64,000 nucleotides of DNA from Prosthecobacter sp. (lineage in GTDB: Bacteria; Verrucomicrobiota; Verrucomicrobiia; Verrucomicrobiales; Verrucomicrobiaceae). Below the pieces are notes generated by a model, which ran no database searches, was not told where the DNA came from, and saw only the letters and a list, made by a program, of their open reading frames with translations. This document shows positions 7,662 to 17,629 of this stretch, in pieces; position 1 is the first letter of the stretch, and every line of letters begins with the position of its first letter. Location of the stretch: assembly GCF_014879935.1 (NCBI RefSeq), contig NZ_JACSRD010000210.1:1-64000 (forward strand), given 5' to 3'. The position numbers and the translations under genes were made by a program.

Positions 7662-8582
7662 ATGAAAATGCATCGCCTTCCGTCCGTGCTGACGACTTTG
7701 CTCGCCAGTCTTCTCCTCTTCAGCATCGCAAACGCCCAGCGTGGAGGACCGAAACCACCTCCAGATCTCACAAACGAGCGCTATGGCCCGCATGAGCGCA
7801 ACGTGCTCGACTTCTGGAAGGCGAAGTCGGACAAGCCTGCGCCGCTGGTCGTTTACGTTCACGGCGGTGGCTTCCGGGCCGGCAGCAAGGAGTCCGTTTC
7901 GCCCACCCTGTTGCAGTTGCTCGACAAAGGCATCTCCGTGATGGCGGTGAACTACCGTTTTTCGCCTGAGGTGACGTTTCCCGCGCATTACATGGACTGC
8001 GCCCGAGCGATTCAATACGCGCGGCTGCATGCGAAGGAGTGGAACATCGATCCCAGGCGCATCGGAGCGACGGGTGGTTCCGCAGGGGCGGGCACCTCGC
8101 TGTGGATCGGCTTCCACGATGACATGGCTGATCCGAAGAGCGATGATCCTGTGCTGCGTGAATCGACACGACTGAGCTGCATGGCCGTTTTTGGTGCGCA
8201 GAGCACGTATGATCCGTTCACCATCACGGAATGGGTGGGTGAGGCTGCCGCCCGGCATCCAGCGCTGGAGGGCTTTTATGGTTTGAAGCGGGAGCAGTAT
8301 GACACACCGGCCGCACGCGAGATGTTCAGGAAGGCCGCGGCGATCACCTATCTGACGAACGATGATCCGCCGGTGTATGCGTTCTACAGCGAGCCGCGTG
8401 GACCTGTGCCTGTCGGTGCCAAGCCCGGAACCGGCATTCATCACATCAACTTCGGCCTCAAGCTGAAGGAGCAGATGGACAAGCTGGGCATCGAATGCAC
8501 GATCCGCCACGCCGACGAGAAGACGAGCGCCGCGCAGGAGACGAACGAGTTCTTCGTCAAACATCTGCTCGGAGGCCGGTGA
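7662..8582 (+). CDS. Secreted alpha/beta hydrolase (esterase/lipase, HSL-like)
   Basis: A 306-residue enzyme with a signal peptide (about 1-27, ending IANAQ). The oxyanion-hole motif HGGG is in [13 protein letters not shown] and the nucleophile elbow is GGSAG in [10 protein letters not shown]. The His expected near the C-terminus lies in a stretch without the usual GxHG pattern (RHADEKTSA), so the triad is not fully clear. It probably removes acyl groups from carbohydrate or lipid substrates outside the cytoplasm. The next gene's ATG overlaps its stop by one base (TGATG), so the two are translationally coupled. Confidence 0.82.
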   Translation: MKMHRLPSVLTTLLASLLLFSIANAQRGGPKPPPDLTNERYGPHERNVLDFWKAKSDKPAPLVVYVHGGGFRAGSKESVSPTLLQLLDKGISVMAVNYRFSPEVTFPAHYMDCARAIQYARLHAKEWNIDPRRIGATGGSAGAGTSLWIGFHDDMADPKSDDPVLRESTRLSCMAVFGAQSTYDPFTITEWVGEAAARHPALEGFYGLKREQYDTPAAREMFRKAAAITYLTNDDPPVYAFYSEPRGPVPVGAKPGTGIHHINFGLKLKEQMDKLGIECTIRHADEKTSAAQETNEFFVKHLLGGR

Positions 8583-9997
8583 TGCGAACGTTGCCTCTTC
8601 AAGTGGCCGCCGGTTTCGTGGCGGTGTTGTGCTCCAGCCCGTTGCGCGCGGAGGTGCTGGCCACCGATGACGGGTTTCGGGGCATCTGGTATGCCAACCA
8701 GCCGACGAAGGACGAATACCGCTACAAGTACAGCGGCGGGATGGCCACATATCCGCAGCAGCACGCGCCGCTGGCGATTTATAGCGCCGCGGCAAACAAG
8801 ACGTTCTTCGTGTATGGCGGCACCACGGCCCGTTCAGCCGCAGACAAGCAGCAATTGCTGCACATGATTTCGTACTTCGACCATGCCACGGGCACGGTGG
8901 CACGGCCGCGCATCCTGCTGAACAAGAAGACCGACGACGCGCACGACAACCCGGTGCTCTCGATCGATGACAACGGTCATTTGTGGATCTTTTCGCCCTC
9001 GCATGGCACCTCACGGCCGTCGTTCATTCATCGCAGCGTGCGTCCGCATGACATCACGGAGTTCGAACGCGTGCTGGAGACGAATTTCTCATATGTGCAG
9101 CCATGGTGGCTGCCGGAGCTCGGCTTTTTGTTCCTGCACACGCACTATGAGAAACCCGGCGCGGGCAAAGGTGTGCGCGGGCTCAATTTCATGACGAGCC
9201 GCGATGGCCGCGGGTGGAGTGCGCCGAGTCCGTTCGCCAACATCGCGCAGGGTGATTACCAGATCAGCTGGTGGGCGGGCGGCGCACGTGTGGCGACCGC
9301 GTTTGATCATCATCCCGCGCCGCTCGGACTCAACGCGCGTTCCAACATCTACTACCTCGAAACGGCTGATGGTGGCGCGACGTGGACGACGGCCGCCCAC
9401 GATCCTGTCGGGCTGCCGTTGCGCGATGCGCAGAACGCCGCGCTCATCTACGACTCGGTTCGCGAAGAGAAGCTCGTCTATTTGAAGGATCTCAACTTCG
9501 ACAAGCAAGGCCGCCCGGTCATCCTGTTCCTGACCAGCAAAGGCTACGAGCCAGGCCCTGCAAACGGCCCGCGTGAATGGAAGACGGTGCACTGGACAGG
9601 CAGTGCGTGGCAGATGAGGCCGTTCACGACATCGGACAACAACTACGACCACGGCTCGCTTCACATCGAGGCTGATGGCACATGGCGCGTCATCGCGCCG
9701 ACCACGCCGGGGCCGCAGGCTGGCAATCCAGGAGGCGAGATGGTCATGTGGACCAGCTCTGACGAAGGAGCCACGTGGAAGCAGGCGAAACAACTGACCC
9801 GCGGCAGCACGCGCAATCACACCTATGCACGGCGTCCTTTGCATGCGCACCCCGCCTTTTACACGCTGTGGGCCGATGGGAACGGCCGCCAGCCCTCCGA
9901 GTCCGCGATTTACTTCACCGACCGCGATGGCACGCAGGTCTGGCGGCTGCCGATGACGATGCCGGGTGACTTTGTGAAGCCTGAAATCGCTTGGTGA
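8582..9997 (+). CDS. Secreted BNR_4-type beta-propeller protein
   Basis: A 471-residue exported protein (signal peptide about 1-23). Early GFRGIWYANQ and YSGGMATYPQQHAPLAIY, then FFVYGGT and repeated strands such as TSSDEGATWKQ, match the BNR_4 family of seven-bladed propellers. Some relatives are polysaccharide lyases acting on ulvan or similar polymers, so a lyase or glycan-binding role is possible, but I cannot identify catalytic residues with certainty. It is coupled to the esterase upstream through a TGATG overlap, and a sugar dehydrogenase follows within 20 bases. This suggests a small carbohydrate-use operon. Confidence 0.78.
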   Translation: MRTLPLQVAAGFVAVLCSSPLRAEVLATDDGFRGIWYANQPTKDEYRYKYSGGMATYPQQHAPLAIYSAAANKTFFVYGGTTARSAADKQQLLHMISYFDHATGTVARPRILLNKKTDDAHDNPVLSIDDNGHLWIFSPSHGTSRPSFIHRSVRPHDITEFERVLETNFSYVQPWWLPELGFLFLHTHYEKPGAGKGVRGLNFMTSRDGRGWSAPSPFANIAQGDYQISWWAGGARVATAFDHHPAPLGLNARSNIYYLETADGGATWTTAAHDPVGLPLRDAQNAALIYDSVREEKLVYLKDLNFDKQGRPVILFLTSKGYEPGPANGPREWKTVHWTGSAWQMRPFTTSDNNYDHGSLHIEADGTWRVIAPTTPGPQAGNPGGEMVMWTSSDEGATWKQAKQLTRGSTRNHTYARRPLHAHPAFYTLWADGNGRQPSESAIYFTDRDGTQVWRLPMTMPGDFVKPEIAW

Positions 9998-10017
9998 GCC
10001 GTATTTCATGGGCGTCC

Positions 10018-11271
10018 ATGAAACTTGCCTCACTGCTTGCCCTTGTGATCAGCGGATCCGCCGCGATCGCCCAAACACCGCCGGCCAGGAAACAGCCGGC
10101 CGTGCCTCCTTCCTTGCCGCCGCTGCCGTATGCGCTGGCAGATGCGCTGGGCGGGCTGACGTTTTCGATGCCGGTGGCCGTGGTGAGCCCGCCAGGAGTG
10201 ACGGACAGGCTGTTCGTGGTCGAAAAAACCGGCCGCATCCAGGAGGTCACGCAGCTCGATCAGGCGATGCCGAAAAAGCGCGAATTTGCGAGCCTGATCG
10301 ACCGTCCCGACGGCACGCTGGATGACAAAGGCGAGTGCGGCTTGCTCGGCCTCGCGTTTCATCCCGAGTTCGCACGCAACGGCCGCTACTTCGTCTGCTA
10401 CAGCCTGCGCATCGGCGGACAGCTCCATCAGCGCGTATCGCGATTCGACGGGCAGAAGGAACAGCCGCTCATCACGCAGCGTGATCCCGCAGGCAACCAC
10501 AACGGAGGCGATCTGCACTTCGGCCCTGACGGTTACCTTTACATCAGCGTCGGCGATGGCGGTGGAGCCAACGACGTCTTCGACAACGCGCGTTTCATCA
10601 ACAAGGGCTTCCACGCCGCCATCCTGCGGATCGATGTGGACAAGAAATCCGGCAGCCTGCCGCCGAATCCGCACCCTGCGGTGCATGCGGGAACCTACAC
10701 GGTGCCGGCGGACAATCCCTTTGCCGGTGCCACCACGCATCACGGCGAAACGATCGATCCCACGACGGTGCGCACGGAGATCTGGGCCACCGGTCTGCGC
10801 AATGTCTGGCGTTTCAGCTTTGATCCGCCGACGGGACGGCTCTTTGCCGGTGATGTGGGCCAGAATCTCTATGAGGAGGTCGATCTCATCATCAAAGGGG
10901 GTGATTACGGCTGGAGTCATCGCGAAGGGCTGCATGCCTTCGATCTTGGTCCCGGGAAGGACATGCCGCCGCCGAACTTCAAACCCATCGACCCGGTCTT
11001 TGAATACCCGCGCAGCACCGGACTGAGCATCACCGGCGGCTGCGTGTATCACGGCGGGCGTTTTCCCGAGCTCAAAGGCGCCTACTTCTGCGCTGACTAC
11101 GCCTTCGGCCGTGTGATCGTCCTCCGCGAGGCAGACGGTGGCTGGAAGGATGAGATCATCGCCTTCGAGCCGGCCATCACCTGCATCAGCCGCGATCCGC
11201 GCGATGGCGAGCTGCTGTTCTGCAACATGGCGAAAGGAAGCGTCATGCGGCTGCAAAGGCAGCCAAAGTGA
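10018..11271 (+). CDS. PQQ-dependent sugar dehydrogenase-like protein (GSDH/HHIP type)
   Basis: A 417-residue periplasmic six-bladed propeller with a signal peptide (1-18). It carries LFVVEKTGRIQ, GLLGLAFHPEF, and the catalytic-His region AGNHNGGDLHFGPDGYLY. Soluble glucose dehydrogenases of this family oxidise aldoses with PQQ and Ca2+. The DGGGANDVFDNA and WATGLRNVWRFSFD segments are also standard. It lies 20 bases after the BNR propeller, so co-transcription is likely. PQQ synthesis genes are not in the window, and some relatives in this phylum act without a proven substrate. Confidence 0.85.
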   Translation: MKLASLLALVISGSAAIAQTPPARKQPAVPPSLPPLPYALADALGGLTFSMPVAVVSPPGVTDRLFVVEKTGRIQEVTQLDQAMPKKREFASLIDRPDGTLDDKGECGLLGLAFHPEFARNGRYFVCYSLRIGGQLHQRVSRFDGQKEQPLITQRDPAGNHNGGDLHFGPDGYLYISVGDGGGANDVFDNARFINKGFHAAILRIDVDKKSGSLPPNPHPAVHAGTYTVPADNPFAGATTHHGETIDPTTVRTEIWATGLRNVWRFSFDPPTGRLFAGDVGQNLYEEVDLIIKGGDYGWSHREGLHAFDLGPGKDMPPPNFKPIDPVFEYPRSTGLSITGGCVYHGGRFPELKGAYFCADYAFGRVIVLREADGGWKDEIIAFEPAITCISRDPRDGELLFCNMAKGSVMRLQRQPK

Positions 11272-11357
11272 ACGCCGGGACGCGGAGGCGCTAACAAGGC
11301 CACGCCTGCGTTCGTTGATGCGCAGAATCCCGCCAGATCACCGCTTGGGCAACAACC

Positions 11358-12065
11358 ATGACACTCGACGAAACCATGAAGCTGCTCGCCTCCAAAGGCA
11401 CGGAGCAGACCCGGAAGACCTACAAGCGTCACGGCGCCCCTGAACCGATGTTTGGCGTGAAGGTCGGCGATCTGAAGCCGATCGTGAAGCAGATCAAAGG
11501 CGATCAGGAGCTGGCAATGCAGCTTTACGCCACCGGCAACAGCGATGCGATGTATCTGGCCGGACTCGTCGCCGATGGCAGCAAGATGAAGCGCACGGAG
11601 CTCGAGCGCTGGGTCAAAGGCGCGACGTGGCACATGATTTCCGGCACCACCGTGCCGTGGGTGGCGGCCGAGCACCCGGACGCCGTGGAGATCGCTTTGA
11701 AATGGATCGATTCGCCCAGGGAATCCATCGCCGTGGCCGGCTGGGCCACGCTTTCAAATGTGGTGACGACCACGCCGGACGAAAACCTTCCGCTGAAGCA
11801 GATCGGCGCGTTGCTCGGACGCATCATGAAAACCATCCACACGTCGCCCAACCGCGTGCGTTATGCGATGAACAGCTTTGTCATCTGCTGCGGCACTTAC
11901 GTCGCCCCGCTGGCGGACAAGGCCATGGCTGCCGCGAGGAAAATCGGTCGCGTGGAAGTGGACATGGGCAAAACGGACTGCCAGGTGCCGGATGCGGAGT
12001 CCTACATCCTCAAAAGCCGCCGCGGCCTGCCGGTGGCGCCGAAACGCAAAACCACTCGTTGTTAA
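11358..12065 (+). CDS. AlkD-like DNA alkylation repair protein
   Basis: A 235-residue all-helical HEAT-like protein. The start MTLDETMKLLASKG is followed by EQTRKTYKRHG and FGVKVGDLKPIVK, then KWIDSPRESIAVAGWATLSN, a pattern of the AlkD family of 3-methyladenine/7-methylguanine DNA glycosylases. AlkD grips alkylated DNA without flipping the base. The catalytic Asp of characterised AlkD cannot be placed safely by eye. It has no signal peptide, so it is cytoplasmic. It is followed by a hydrolase after 7 bases, though a functional link is not obvious. A second, AlkC-type glycosylase is at 29096. Confidence 0.82.
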   Translation: MTLDETMKLLASKGTEQTRKTYKRHGAPEPMFGVKVGDLKPIVKQIKGDQELAMQLYATGNSDAMYLAGLVADGSKMKRTELERWVKGATWHMISGTTVPWVAAEHPDAVEIALKWIDSPRESIAVAGWATLSNVVTTTPDENLPLKQIGALLGRIMKTIHTSPNRVRYAMNSFVICCGTYVAPLADKAMAAARKIGRVEVDMGKTDCQVPDAESYILKSRRGLPVAPKRKTTRC

Positions 12066-12072
12066 TCTCCCC

Positions 12073-12942
12073 ATGAGAATCCTGTTCCTCATCAGCCTCG
12101 CGCTTGCTTCATCTGCCATTGCCCAAACTCCTGCCAAAACGAAGGCACCCGATGCCGTGGACCGGATGTCCAGGGATTTGAAGCCGTCGCGCATCCTGGT
12201 TTACAAGAAAATCGCCGGTCTTGACCTGCAGATGCACGTCTTCGAGCCGGAAGGCTTCAAGGCCGGCGACAAACGGGCCTGCTACCTCATCATTCATGGC
12301 GGTGGCTGGACGGGCGGAGCGCCGCCGCGCATGTATCCCTTCGCCGCTCACTACGCAAGGCTCGGTCTCGTCGGCATCAGCGTGCAGTATCGCCTGAACA
12401 GCGCGAAGACCGGCGTGAGCGTGTTCGACTGCGTCAGAGACGTGCGTTCGGCGATGCGCTACCTCCACACGCATGCGAACGAACTCGGCATCGATCCGAA
12501 GAAGATCATCGTCAGCGGGGGCTCCGCAGGCGGGCATCTGGCCGCGGCGACCGCCATCTTCGACAAGGTGAACGAGGAGAGCGATGATCCCGCCATTTCC
12601 GTCACGCCAGCGGCGCTTGTGCTGCTCTTCCCGGTGATCGACACCTCGAAGGAGGGCTATGGTCAGGCGAAGATCGGCGAGCGCTGGAAGGAACTGTCGC
12701 CCGCACACAATGTGCGCTCCGGTCTTCCGCCCACCATCGTCTTCCACGGCACCGGCGACACCGTGACGCCATTCGCCGGGGCCAAAGCCTTCCATGAAGC
12801 CATGCTCAAGACTGGGAACCGCTGCGAACTCGAGGTGAACGAAGGCGGCGTCCACGGCTACCTCATGCGCGACAAAGCGCTCTTCGACGATACGATGGCG
12901 AAAACGGATGCGTTCCTGAAGTCGCTCGGGCTGTTGCCGTGA
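12073..12942 (+). CDS. Secreted alpha/beta hydrolase (BD-FAE-like esterase)
   Basis: A 289-residue enzyme with a signal peptide (about 1-17). It has the HGGGW oxyanion motif in LIIHGGGWTGG, the nucleophile elbow GGSAGGH, the acid in GTGDTVTPF and the catalytic His in GGVHGYL. The set matches carbohydrate esterases and feruloyl-esterase-like enzymes such as BD-FAE. It starts 7 bases after the AlkD-like gene. An inverted repeat at 12947-13016 lies just after its stop and separates it from the convergent transpeptidase. Confidence 0.87.
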   Translation: MRILFLISLALASSAIAQTPAKTKAPDAVDRMSRDLKPSRILVYKKIAGLDLQMHVFEPEGFKAGDKRACYLIIHGGGWTGGAPPRMYPFAAHYARLGLVGISVQYRLNSAKTGVSVFDCVRDVRSAMRYLHTHANELGIDPKKIIVSGGSAGGHLAAATAIFDKVNEESDDPAISVTPAALVLLFPVIDTSKEGYGQAKIGERWKELSPAHNVRSGLPPTIVFHGTGDTVTPFAGAKAFHEAMLKTGNRCELEVNEGGVHGYLMRDKALFDDTMAKTDAFLKSLGLLP

Positions 12943-12946
12943 GTCC

Positions 12947-13016
12947 CAAGTTCAAAGTTTCAGGTTTCAGGTTCCGCGTCCCCACCGACTTGAAACTTTG
13001 AACCTGAAACTTGAAA
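12947..13016. repeat. Inverted repeat between convergent genes, possible two-way terminator
   Basis: The left arm contains TTCAAAGTTTCAGGTTTCAGG and the right arm contains its near complement CTTGAAACTTTGAACCTGAAA, separated by a GC-rich loop. It fills the space between the stop codons of the hydrolase (plus strand) and the L,D-transpeptidase (minus strand). The position fits transcription ending in both directions, although neither side has a clean run of T. Confidence 0.55.
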
Positions 13017-13017
13017 C

Positions 13018-13491
13018 TCATTCCCCGATCCACACCGGCGTGCCTTCCGGCACGAGGTCGAACAGCTCGATCACGTCCCGGTTCCGCAGACGCACGCAGC
13101 CATGGCTGGCAGGCCGGCCGATGCTTTGTTCATCGTTGGTGCCGTGGATGTAGATGTAGCGTTGGAACGTGTTCGCGTTCCGGGCTTCGAGGCCGTGCAG
13201 CCAGAGGATGCGGGTGAGGACGAAATCGGACTTCGTGTCCATGCCGGGCACCCACTGGCCCACGGGCTGCCGGGATTTGAAGATCGTGCCGCATTCCGCG
13301 CCATCGCCATGCTTCTCCTTCACCACGAAGCAGCCCAGCGGCGTCTTGTTGCTGCCCTCCACGCTGCCGATCCCAAACTTCGACGTCGAACACGGCCACT
13401 CCCTGACAAGATGAACGCCATCGAACAAACGCAGCCGCTGCGTGCCGATGCTGACTTCGAGGCGAGGATTCGTGAGGCTCATGCCCGCCAT
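13018..13491 (-). CDS. L,D-transpeptidase (YkuD family)
   Basis: A 157-residue YkuD-domain protein. The active site appears as HGTNDEQSIG followed by SHGCVRL, with the catalytic Cys in HGC. These enzymes form 3-3 peptidoglycan cross-links or attach lipoproteins. No signal peptide is visible from ATG 13491, nor from ATG 13482 or TTG 13503, which is odd for an enzyme that acts in the periplasm. Export by another route or a related cytoplasmic role cannot be told apart. It lies next to an unrelated membrane protein and a macrodomain gene upstream. Confidence 0.85.
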   Translation of the reverse strand: MAGMSLTNPRLEVSIGTQRLRLFDGVHLVREWPCSTSKFGIGSVEGSNKTPLGCFVVKEKHGDGAECGTIFKSRQPVGQWVPGMDTKSDFVLTRILWLHGLEARNANTFQRYIYIHGTNDEQSIGRPASHGCVRLRNRDVIELFDLVPEGTPVWIGE

Positions 13492-13548
13492 GATAACGGA
13501 CAAGCCTCCCGTCTCCAGCAGTGGTTTTGCTTCCGTGACACCGAGAGG

Positions 13549-13944
13549 TCACAACGAGCCTTTCAGGTACTCGGCCAGCCGCGGATTCAACCTCCGGGCG
13601 AAGATGCCGTGATACCATGGCGAGCGCATTTGGAGCCAGAGTACGAACAAAGTGGCGGGTGTCTGCATGATCAGCGGTGACAGCCAGCCGGCATGACCTG
13701 CCGCCAGATGAATGCCGACGATCAACACAAAACACGCCGCCCAGGCCAGTTCCAGCCGCCACCAGACGAGGAACACATTGCAGAACAGGAAGAAGTGTCC
13801 CAGCGCGACCGCCACTATCCACCAGAGAGGAAAGTCCACGATTCTGAGCCAAAAGGTCAACGCGGCTCCAGAAAGCAGGACGACTGCGTCTGGCCCCGAA
13901 ATGCGGAAGCCATGTCTTCGGAGGGTGGCTGTGCGGGGCTTCAT
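13549..13944 (-). CDS. Small integral membrane protein, function unknown
   Basis: A 131-residue protein with about four hydrophobic segments, including AVVLLSGAALTFWL, WWIVAVALGHFFLFCNVFLV and LAWAACFVLIVGIHLAAGH. The N-terminus (MKPRTATLRRHGFR) is positively charged and would stay in the cytoplasm. I recognise no catalytic motif. The gene begins 4 bases after the stop of the macrodomain gene upstream, so the two are probably one transcript. Confidence 0.68.
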   Translation of the reverse strand: MKPRTATLRRHGFRISGPDAVVLLSGAALTFWLRIVDFPLWWIVAVALGHFFLFCNVFLVWWRLELAWAACFVLIVGIHLAAGHAGWLSPLIMQTPATLFVLWLQMRSPWYHGIFARRLNPRLAEYLKGSL

Positions 13945-13948
13945 GCGA

Positions 13949-14455
13949 TCATTGGCTGAGCAGTTCTTCATACCGCGCCCGATCTGCCTCGCTGAAGCAG
14001 CAGAAGATGATCTTTTGCAGCGACGAGGGCACCTGGGAAAACGTGCGCACTGCCTCCACCGCGATCTGTGCCGCCTGATCTGCAGGAAAGTGATACACGC
14101 CCGTCGAGATGCATGGGAAAGCGATGCTTTGCAGATGGTGTTTCGTCGCGAGCTCCAAAGAGTTCGCATAGCACGAGCGCAGCAGTTCCGGCTCACCGTT
14201 GCCACCACCATGCCACACCGGACCGACGGTGTGGATGACGTGCCGGGCCTTGAGCTTGTAACCCTTAGTGATCTTCGCCTCGCCAGTGCGACAGCCGTTC
14301 AACGTCATGCACTCGCGAACGAGATCCGGGCCAGCCGCACGATGAATCGCTCCATCCACGCCACCACCGCCCATCAGCAAGACGTTTGCCGCGTTGACGA
14401 TTGCATCGACATCGAGCGTGGTGATGTCAGCGCAAATGGCCTCCGAGGTGATCAT
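13949..14455 (-). CDS. Macrodomain protein, O-acetyl-ADP-ribose deacetylase-like
   Basis: A 168-residue single macrodomain. The ligand-binding motifs are [21 protein letters not shown] (read in part), [12 protein letters not shown] and [12 protein letters not shown]. The spacing matches the MacroD/YmdB class, which removes ADP-ribose or acetyl groups from ADP-ribosylated or acetyl-ADP-ribose substrates in the cytoplasm. The start [15 protein letters not shown] at 14455 fits the family; an upstream in-frame Met would add an unlikely basic leader and overlap the asd promoter region. It is divergent from asd. Confidence 0.9.
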   Translation of the reverse strand: MITSEAICADITTLDVDAIVNAANVLLMGGGGVDGAIHRAAGPDLVRECMTLNGCRTGEAKITKGYKLKARHVIHTVGPVWHGGGNGEPELLRSCYANSLELATKHHLQSIAFPCISTGVYHFPADQAAQIAVEAVRTFSQVPSSLQKIIFCCFSEADRARYEELLSQ

Positions 14456-14504
14456 GCGTGATCTTTGTAGCGGCTGGGCTGGCGGGCAAGGCACTTTCCC
14501 GTCC

Positions 14505-14532
14505 TTGCATCCGGGCGGCTTGCCCTTACTAT
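14505..14532 (+). promoter_or_regulatory. Candidate sigma70-type promoter for asd
   Basis: TTGCAT (14505-14510) and TACTAT (14527-14532) are separated by 16 bases and lie 36 bases before the asd start. The match is fair by eye and the position is right between divergent genes, but no transcript evidence supports it. Confidence 0.35.
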
Positions 14533-14568
14533 CGCGGCCCTTTTTCAACCACCCCCAAACCTGACACC

Positions 14569-15594
14569 ATGAGCACCCTGAAGAACGTCGCCATCGTCGG
14601 AGCCACGGGCGCTGTGGGCGCGGAGATGATCCGTTGCCTGGAACAGCGCCAGTTCCCCGTCGGCCAGCTTACCCTCCTCGCCTCCGCACGCAGCGCCGGG
14701 AAGAAGCTGAAGTTCAAGGGTGAGGACATCACGATCCAGGAACTCACGCCAGATTCGTTCAAAGGCATCGACATCGCGCTGTTCAGCGCCGGCGGCGGCA
14801 TCTCGCGTGATTTTGCGCCGCATGCCGTGAAGGCAGGTGCGGTGGTGGTGGACAATTCGTCCTACTTCCGTCAGGACCCGAACACGCCACTCGTCGTCCC
14901 GGAAATCAACGCCGCCGACGTGAAGTCGCACAAAGGCATCATCGCGAACCCGAACTGCACCACGGCGATCTCGCTGATGGCGCTGTATCCGCTGCATCAG
15001 GCCTTCGGCGTGAAGCGCATCTTTGCCTCCAGCTACCAGGCGGTGTCCGGCACCGGAGCGCAGGCCATCGAAGAGCTGGCGAACCAGTCCCGCGAATGGG
15101 CCTCACAAAATCGTGCCTGGGATGCGGCGAAGCTCGACAGCAAGCCGCACGTCTATCCGCATCAGATCGCGTTCAATGCGATCCCGCACGTCGATTCCTT
15201 CCTCGACAGCGGCTACACGAAAGAGGAGATGAAAATGGAGAACGAGGGCCGCAAAATCATGCATCACCACGATTTCCGTGCCTCGGTCACCTGCGTGCGC
15301 ATTCCCGTGTTCCGCGCCCACAGCATCGCCATCAGCGCCGAGTTTGAAAAGCCGGTCACCGTCGAAGCTGCCCGCGAAGTGCTGGCCAAGGCTCCCGGTC
15401 TGGACGTGCTCGACGATCCGGCGAACAAGCAGTACCCGCTGGCCCTCGACATCGCCGGCCGCGACAACTGCGCCGTGGGCCGCCTCCGCAAGGACTGCGC
15501 GCTCGACAACGGCCTGGCCTTCTGGGTCGTCGGTGACCAGCTCCTCAAAGGCGCGGCGCTGAACGCGGTGCAGATCGCCGAGTGTTTGCTGTAA
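14569..15594 (+). CDS. asd: Aspartate-semialdehyde dehydrogenase
   Basis: A 341-residue enzyme that reduces L-4-aspartyl phosphate with NADPH to aspartate semialdehyde, the branch point to lysine/diaminopimelate, threonine and methionine. The nucleotide-binding GATGAVG is at residues 11-17 and the catalytic Cys130 is in [24 protein letters not shown] and the acceptor His region [12 protein letters not shown] are also standard. Length and motifs match the bacterial family. It stands alone on the plus strand with a strong terminator just after it, so it is probably monocistronic. Confidence 0.96.
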   Translation: MSTLKNVAIVGATGAVGAEMIRCLEQRQFPVGQLTLLASARSAGKKLKFKGEDITIQELTPDSFKGIDIALFSAGGGISRDFAPHAVKAGAVVVDNSSYFRQDPNTPLVVPEINAADVKSHKGIIANPNCTTAISLMALYPLHQAFGVKRIFASSYQAVSGTGAQAIEELANQSREWASQNRAWDAAKLDSKPHVYPHQIAFNAIPHVDSFLDSGYTKEEMKMENEGRKIMHHHDFRASVTCVRIPVFRAHSIAISAEFEKPVTVEAAREVLAKAPGLDVLDDPANKQYPLALDIAGRDNCAVGRLRKDCALDNGLAFWVVGDQLLKGAALNAVQIAECLL

Positions 15595-15618
15595 ACGCAC
15601 TTCAGAGTCAAATGCGAA

Positions 15619-15647
15619 GGCGGAGCCGCGAGGCTCCGCCTTTTGTT
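15619..15647 (+). terminator. Rho-independent terminator after asd
   Basis: A perfect 9-bp stem, GGCGGAGCC with GGCTCCGCC, has the tetraloop GCGA and is followed by TTTTGTTT. It begins 24 bases after the asd stop. The reverse strand has no comparable T run toward the thioredoxin gene. Confidence 0.9.
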
Positions 15648-15666
15648 TGTCGGCAGGGCGATCAGA

Positions 15667-16065
15667 TCACAGCCCCAGCAGCTCGCGCATGCGCTCCTTC
15701 GGAATGCCGCCGACTTCACGGCCGGTTTCGCGTCCCGATTTGTAGGCGATGAAAGTGGGGACGCCACGGACGCCGTGGGAGCGGGCGAGCTGCGGGTCTT
15801 CGTCGATGTTGATGCGGACGACGACCGCCCTGCCCTTCACTTCGCGTGAGAATTCGTCCACCAGGGGCCCCACCACCTTGCAGGGGCCGCACCAGTCTGC
15901 GTAGAACTCGACCAGGACGGGGACTTTGGCCGTGCGGACGGCGGAAATGGAAGTTTCGCTGCCCACGCCGCCTCCCGACACGGGGCGCAGCATGTCAAAG
16001 GCGATCCAGCCCATGAGGAGCAGGAACGCCCCGGTGATCCAGAGGCCGATGTTTCCCTTGTTCAT
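15667..16065 (-). CDS. Membrane-anchored thioredoxin-like protein
   Basis: A 132-residue protein with one N-terminal membrane helix (residues about 7-25) and a thioredoxin domain after a Gly/Ser linker. The redox site is WCGPC at 58-62, followed by the cis-proline region GVPTFIAY. The domain would face the periplasm and act in thiol-disulfide exchange. The start at 16065 gives a clean signal anchor. The gene is convergent with asd and separated from it by the terminator. Confidence 0.88.
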   Translation of the reverse strand: MNKGNIGLWITGAFLLLMGWIAFDMLRPVSGGGVGSETSISAVRTAKVPVLVEFYADWCGPCKVVGPLVDEFSREVKGRAVVVRINIDEDPQLARSHGVRGVPTFIAYKSGRETGREVGGIPKERMRELLGL

Positions 16066-16207
16066 GCGGAAACATCTGGTCCGGCTTGGCTTCTGGCAAG
16101 TCCAACGTGTACCTCGCATGAAGCTGACCGAACGGTGGCGGTTTTGATCCCATCGTCACGCCTTCCGCTCAATGCTCGTCAAGAAGTCAGGCTTCTGCAC
16201 AGGTCTG

Positions 16208-17629
16208 TCACGCCAGCAGCTTTGTCACCAGCTCGCCCGCCACTCCCGTGAGCCGCATGTCGAGGCCCTGGAAGCGCTGGCTGAGCCGCGTGTGATCAAA
16301 GCCGAGCAGATGGAGCAACGTGGCGTGGAGATCGTGCACATGCACGACATCCTCGGTCGCATTGAAGCCGAACTCGTCGCTCTGGCCGAGCGTGAGGCCC
16401 GGTTTCATGCCGCCACCGGCAAACCACATGCTGAAGCAGTTCGGATGATGATCGCGGCCGTCGCTGCCGCCTTGCACCATCGGCGTGCGGCCAAATTCGC
16501 CGCCCCAAATGACGAGCGTGTCGTCGAGCAGGCCGCGTTGCTTCAAATCACGCACCAAGGCGGCGCAGGGCTGGTCAGTAAGACCGCACTGCTGCTTCAA
16601 ACCACCGACGAGACCGCCATGGTGGTCCCACGCCTCGTGGAAGAGCTGCACGAAGCGCACGCCGCTCTCGATGAGACGACGTGCGAGCAGGCAGTTGTTG
16701 GCAAAGGAGGCCTCGCCGGGCTTCGCGCCATACATGTCGAGGATGTGCTTCGGCTCCGTCGAGAGATCCATGAGCTCCGGCGCGGTCTGCTGCATGCGGT
16801 AGGCCAGTTCGAAGCTGTTGATGCGGCTGGCGATCTCCGGATCACCCACGACGTTGAGACGCTCCTCGTTGAGCTGCTTCAAAACATCCAGCGTGTCCCG
16901 TTGCGTCGCATCATCGACACCTTGCGGATTGTTCAGGAAGAGAACCGGCTCCCCGCTGCTGCGGAAGGGCACGCCTTGATACACAGTGGGCAGGAAGCCG
17001 CAGCCGAAGTTGCTCATGCCGCCGCTGGGACCTTTCTGGCCGCTTTGCATCACGACATAGCCCGGAAGATCCTGGTTCTCGGTGCCGAGACCGTAAAGCG
17101 TCCACGCACCGAAGCTCGGGCGGCCGAAAATCTGCGACCCGGTGCTCATCAAGATCTGCCCCGGCGCATGATTGAAAGCGTCCGTCTTCATCGAGCGCAC
17201 GATCGTCAGATCGTCGGCGATTTTGGCCGTGTGCGGCAGCAGTTCGCTCAACTCCGCGCCGCTTTCGCCGTGACGGGCAAACTTGAACTTCGGCCCCAGC
17301 AGCTTGCTGTTCGGATTGATGAAGGCTGCACGATACCCTTTCAGGAGATCGGCCGGCGGCAGCTTGCCATCCCACTTCGAGAGTTCCGGTTTGTTGTCGA
17401 ACAGCTCCAGATGACTCGGCGCACCGCCCATGAAGAGGTAGATCACGCGTTTCGCCTTCGCGCCGTAATGCGGCTTCTTGATTGCCTGCGGATTGGCGGC
17501 CGCAGGTGCCGCACGGGCGGCCAGATCCATCGCCGCGATGCTCGCCAGCCCCACGCCGCACTCCTTGAAAAACCAGCGGCGGGTGCGGTGGCGGGCGTAT
17601 TCGGCCTGAAGTTCGTGGCGGAGGTTCAT
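16208..17629 (-). CDS. DUF1501 family secreted protein
   Basis: A 473-residue protein of the DUF1501 (sulfatase-fold-like) family common in Planctomycetes and Verrucomicrobia. A twin-arginine-type leader is present ([18 protein letters not shown]), then [18 protein letters not shown], and near the end [23 protein letters not shown] and the [12 protein letters not shown] signature. These genes usually lie beside a DUF1549/DUF1553 cytochrome gene. Here that partner is absent and a sulfatase lies divergently 144 bases away. The biochemical role is not established for the family. Confidence 0.9.
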   Translation of the reverse strand: MNLRHELQAEYARHRTRRWFFKECGVGLASIAAMDLAARAAPAAANPQAIKKPHYGAKAKRVIYLFMGGAPSHLELFDNKPELSKWDGKLPPADLLKGYRAAFINPNSKLLGPKFKFARHGESGAELSELLPHTAKIADDLTIVRSMKTDAFNHAPGQILMSTGSQIFGRPSFGAWTLYGLGTENQDLPGYVVMQSGQKGPSGGMSNFGCGFLPTVYQGVPFRSSGEPVLFLNNPQGVDDATQRDTLDVLKQLNEERLNVVGDPEIASRINSFELAYRMQQTAPELMDLSTEPKHILDMYGAKPGEASFANNCLLARRLIESGVRFVQLFHEAWDHHGGLVGGLKQQCGLTDQPCAALVRDLKQRGLLDDTLVIWGGEFGRTPMVQGGSDGRDHHPNCFSMWFAGGGMKPGLTLGQSDEFGFNATEDVVHVHDLHATLLHLLGFDHTRLSQRFQGLDMRLTGVAGELVTKLLA

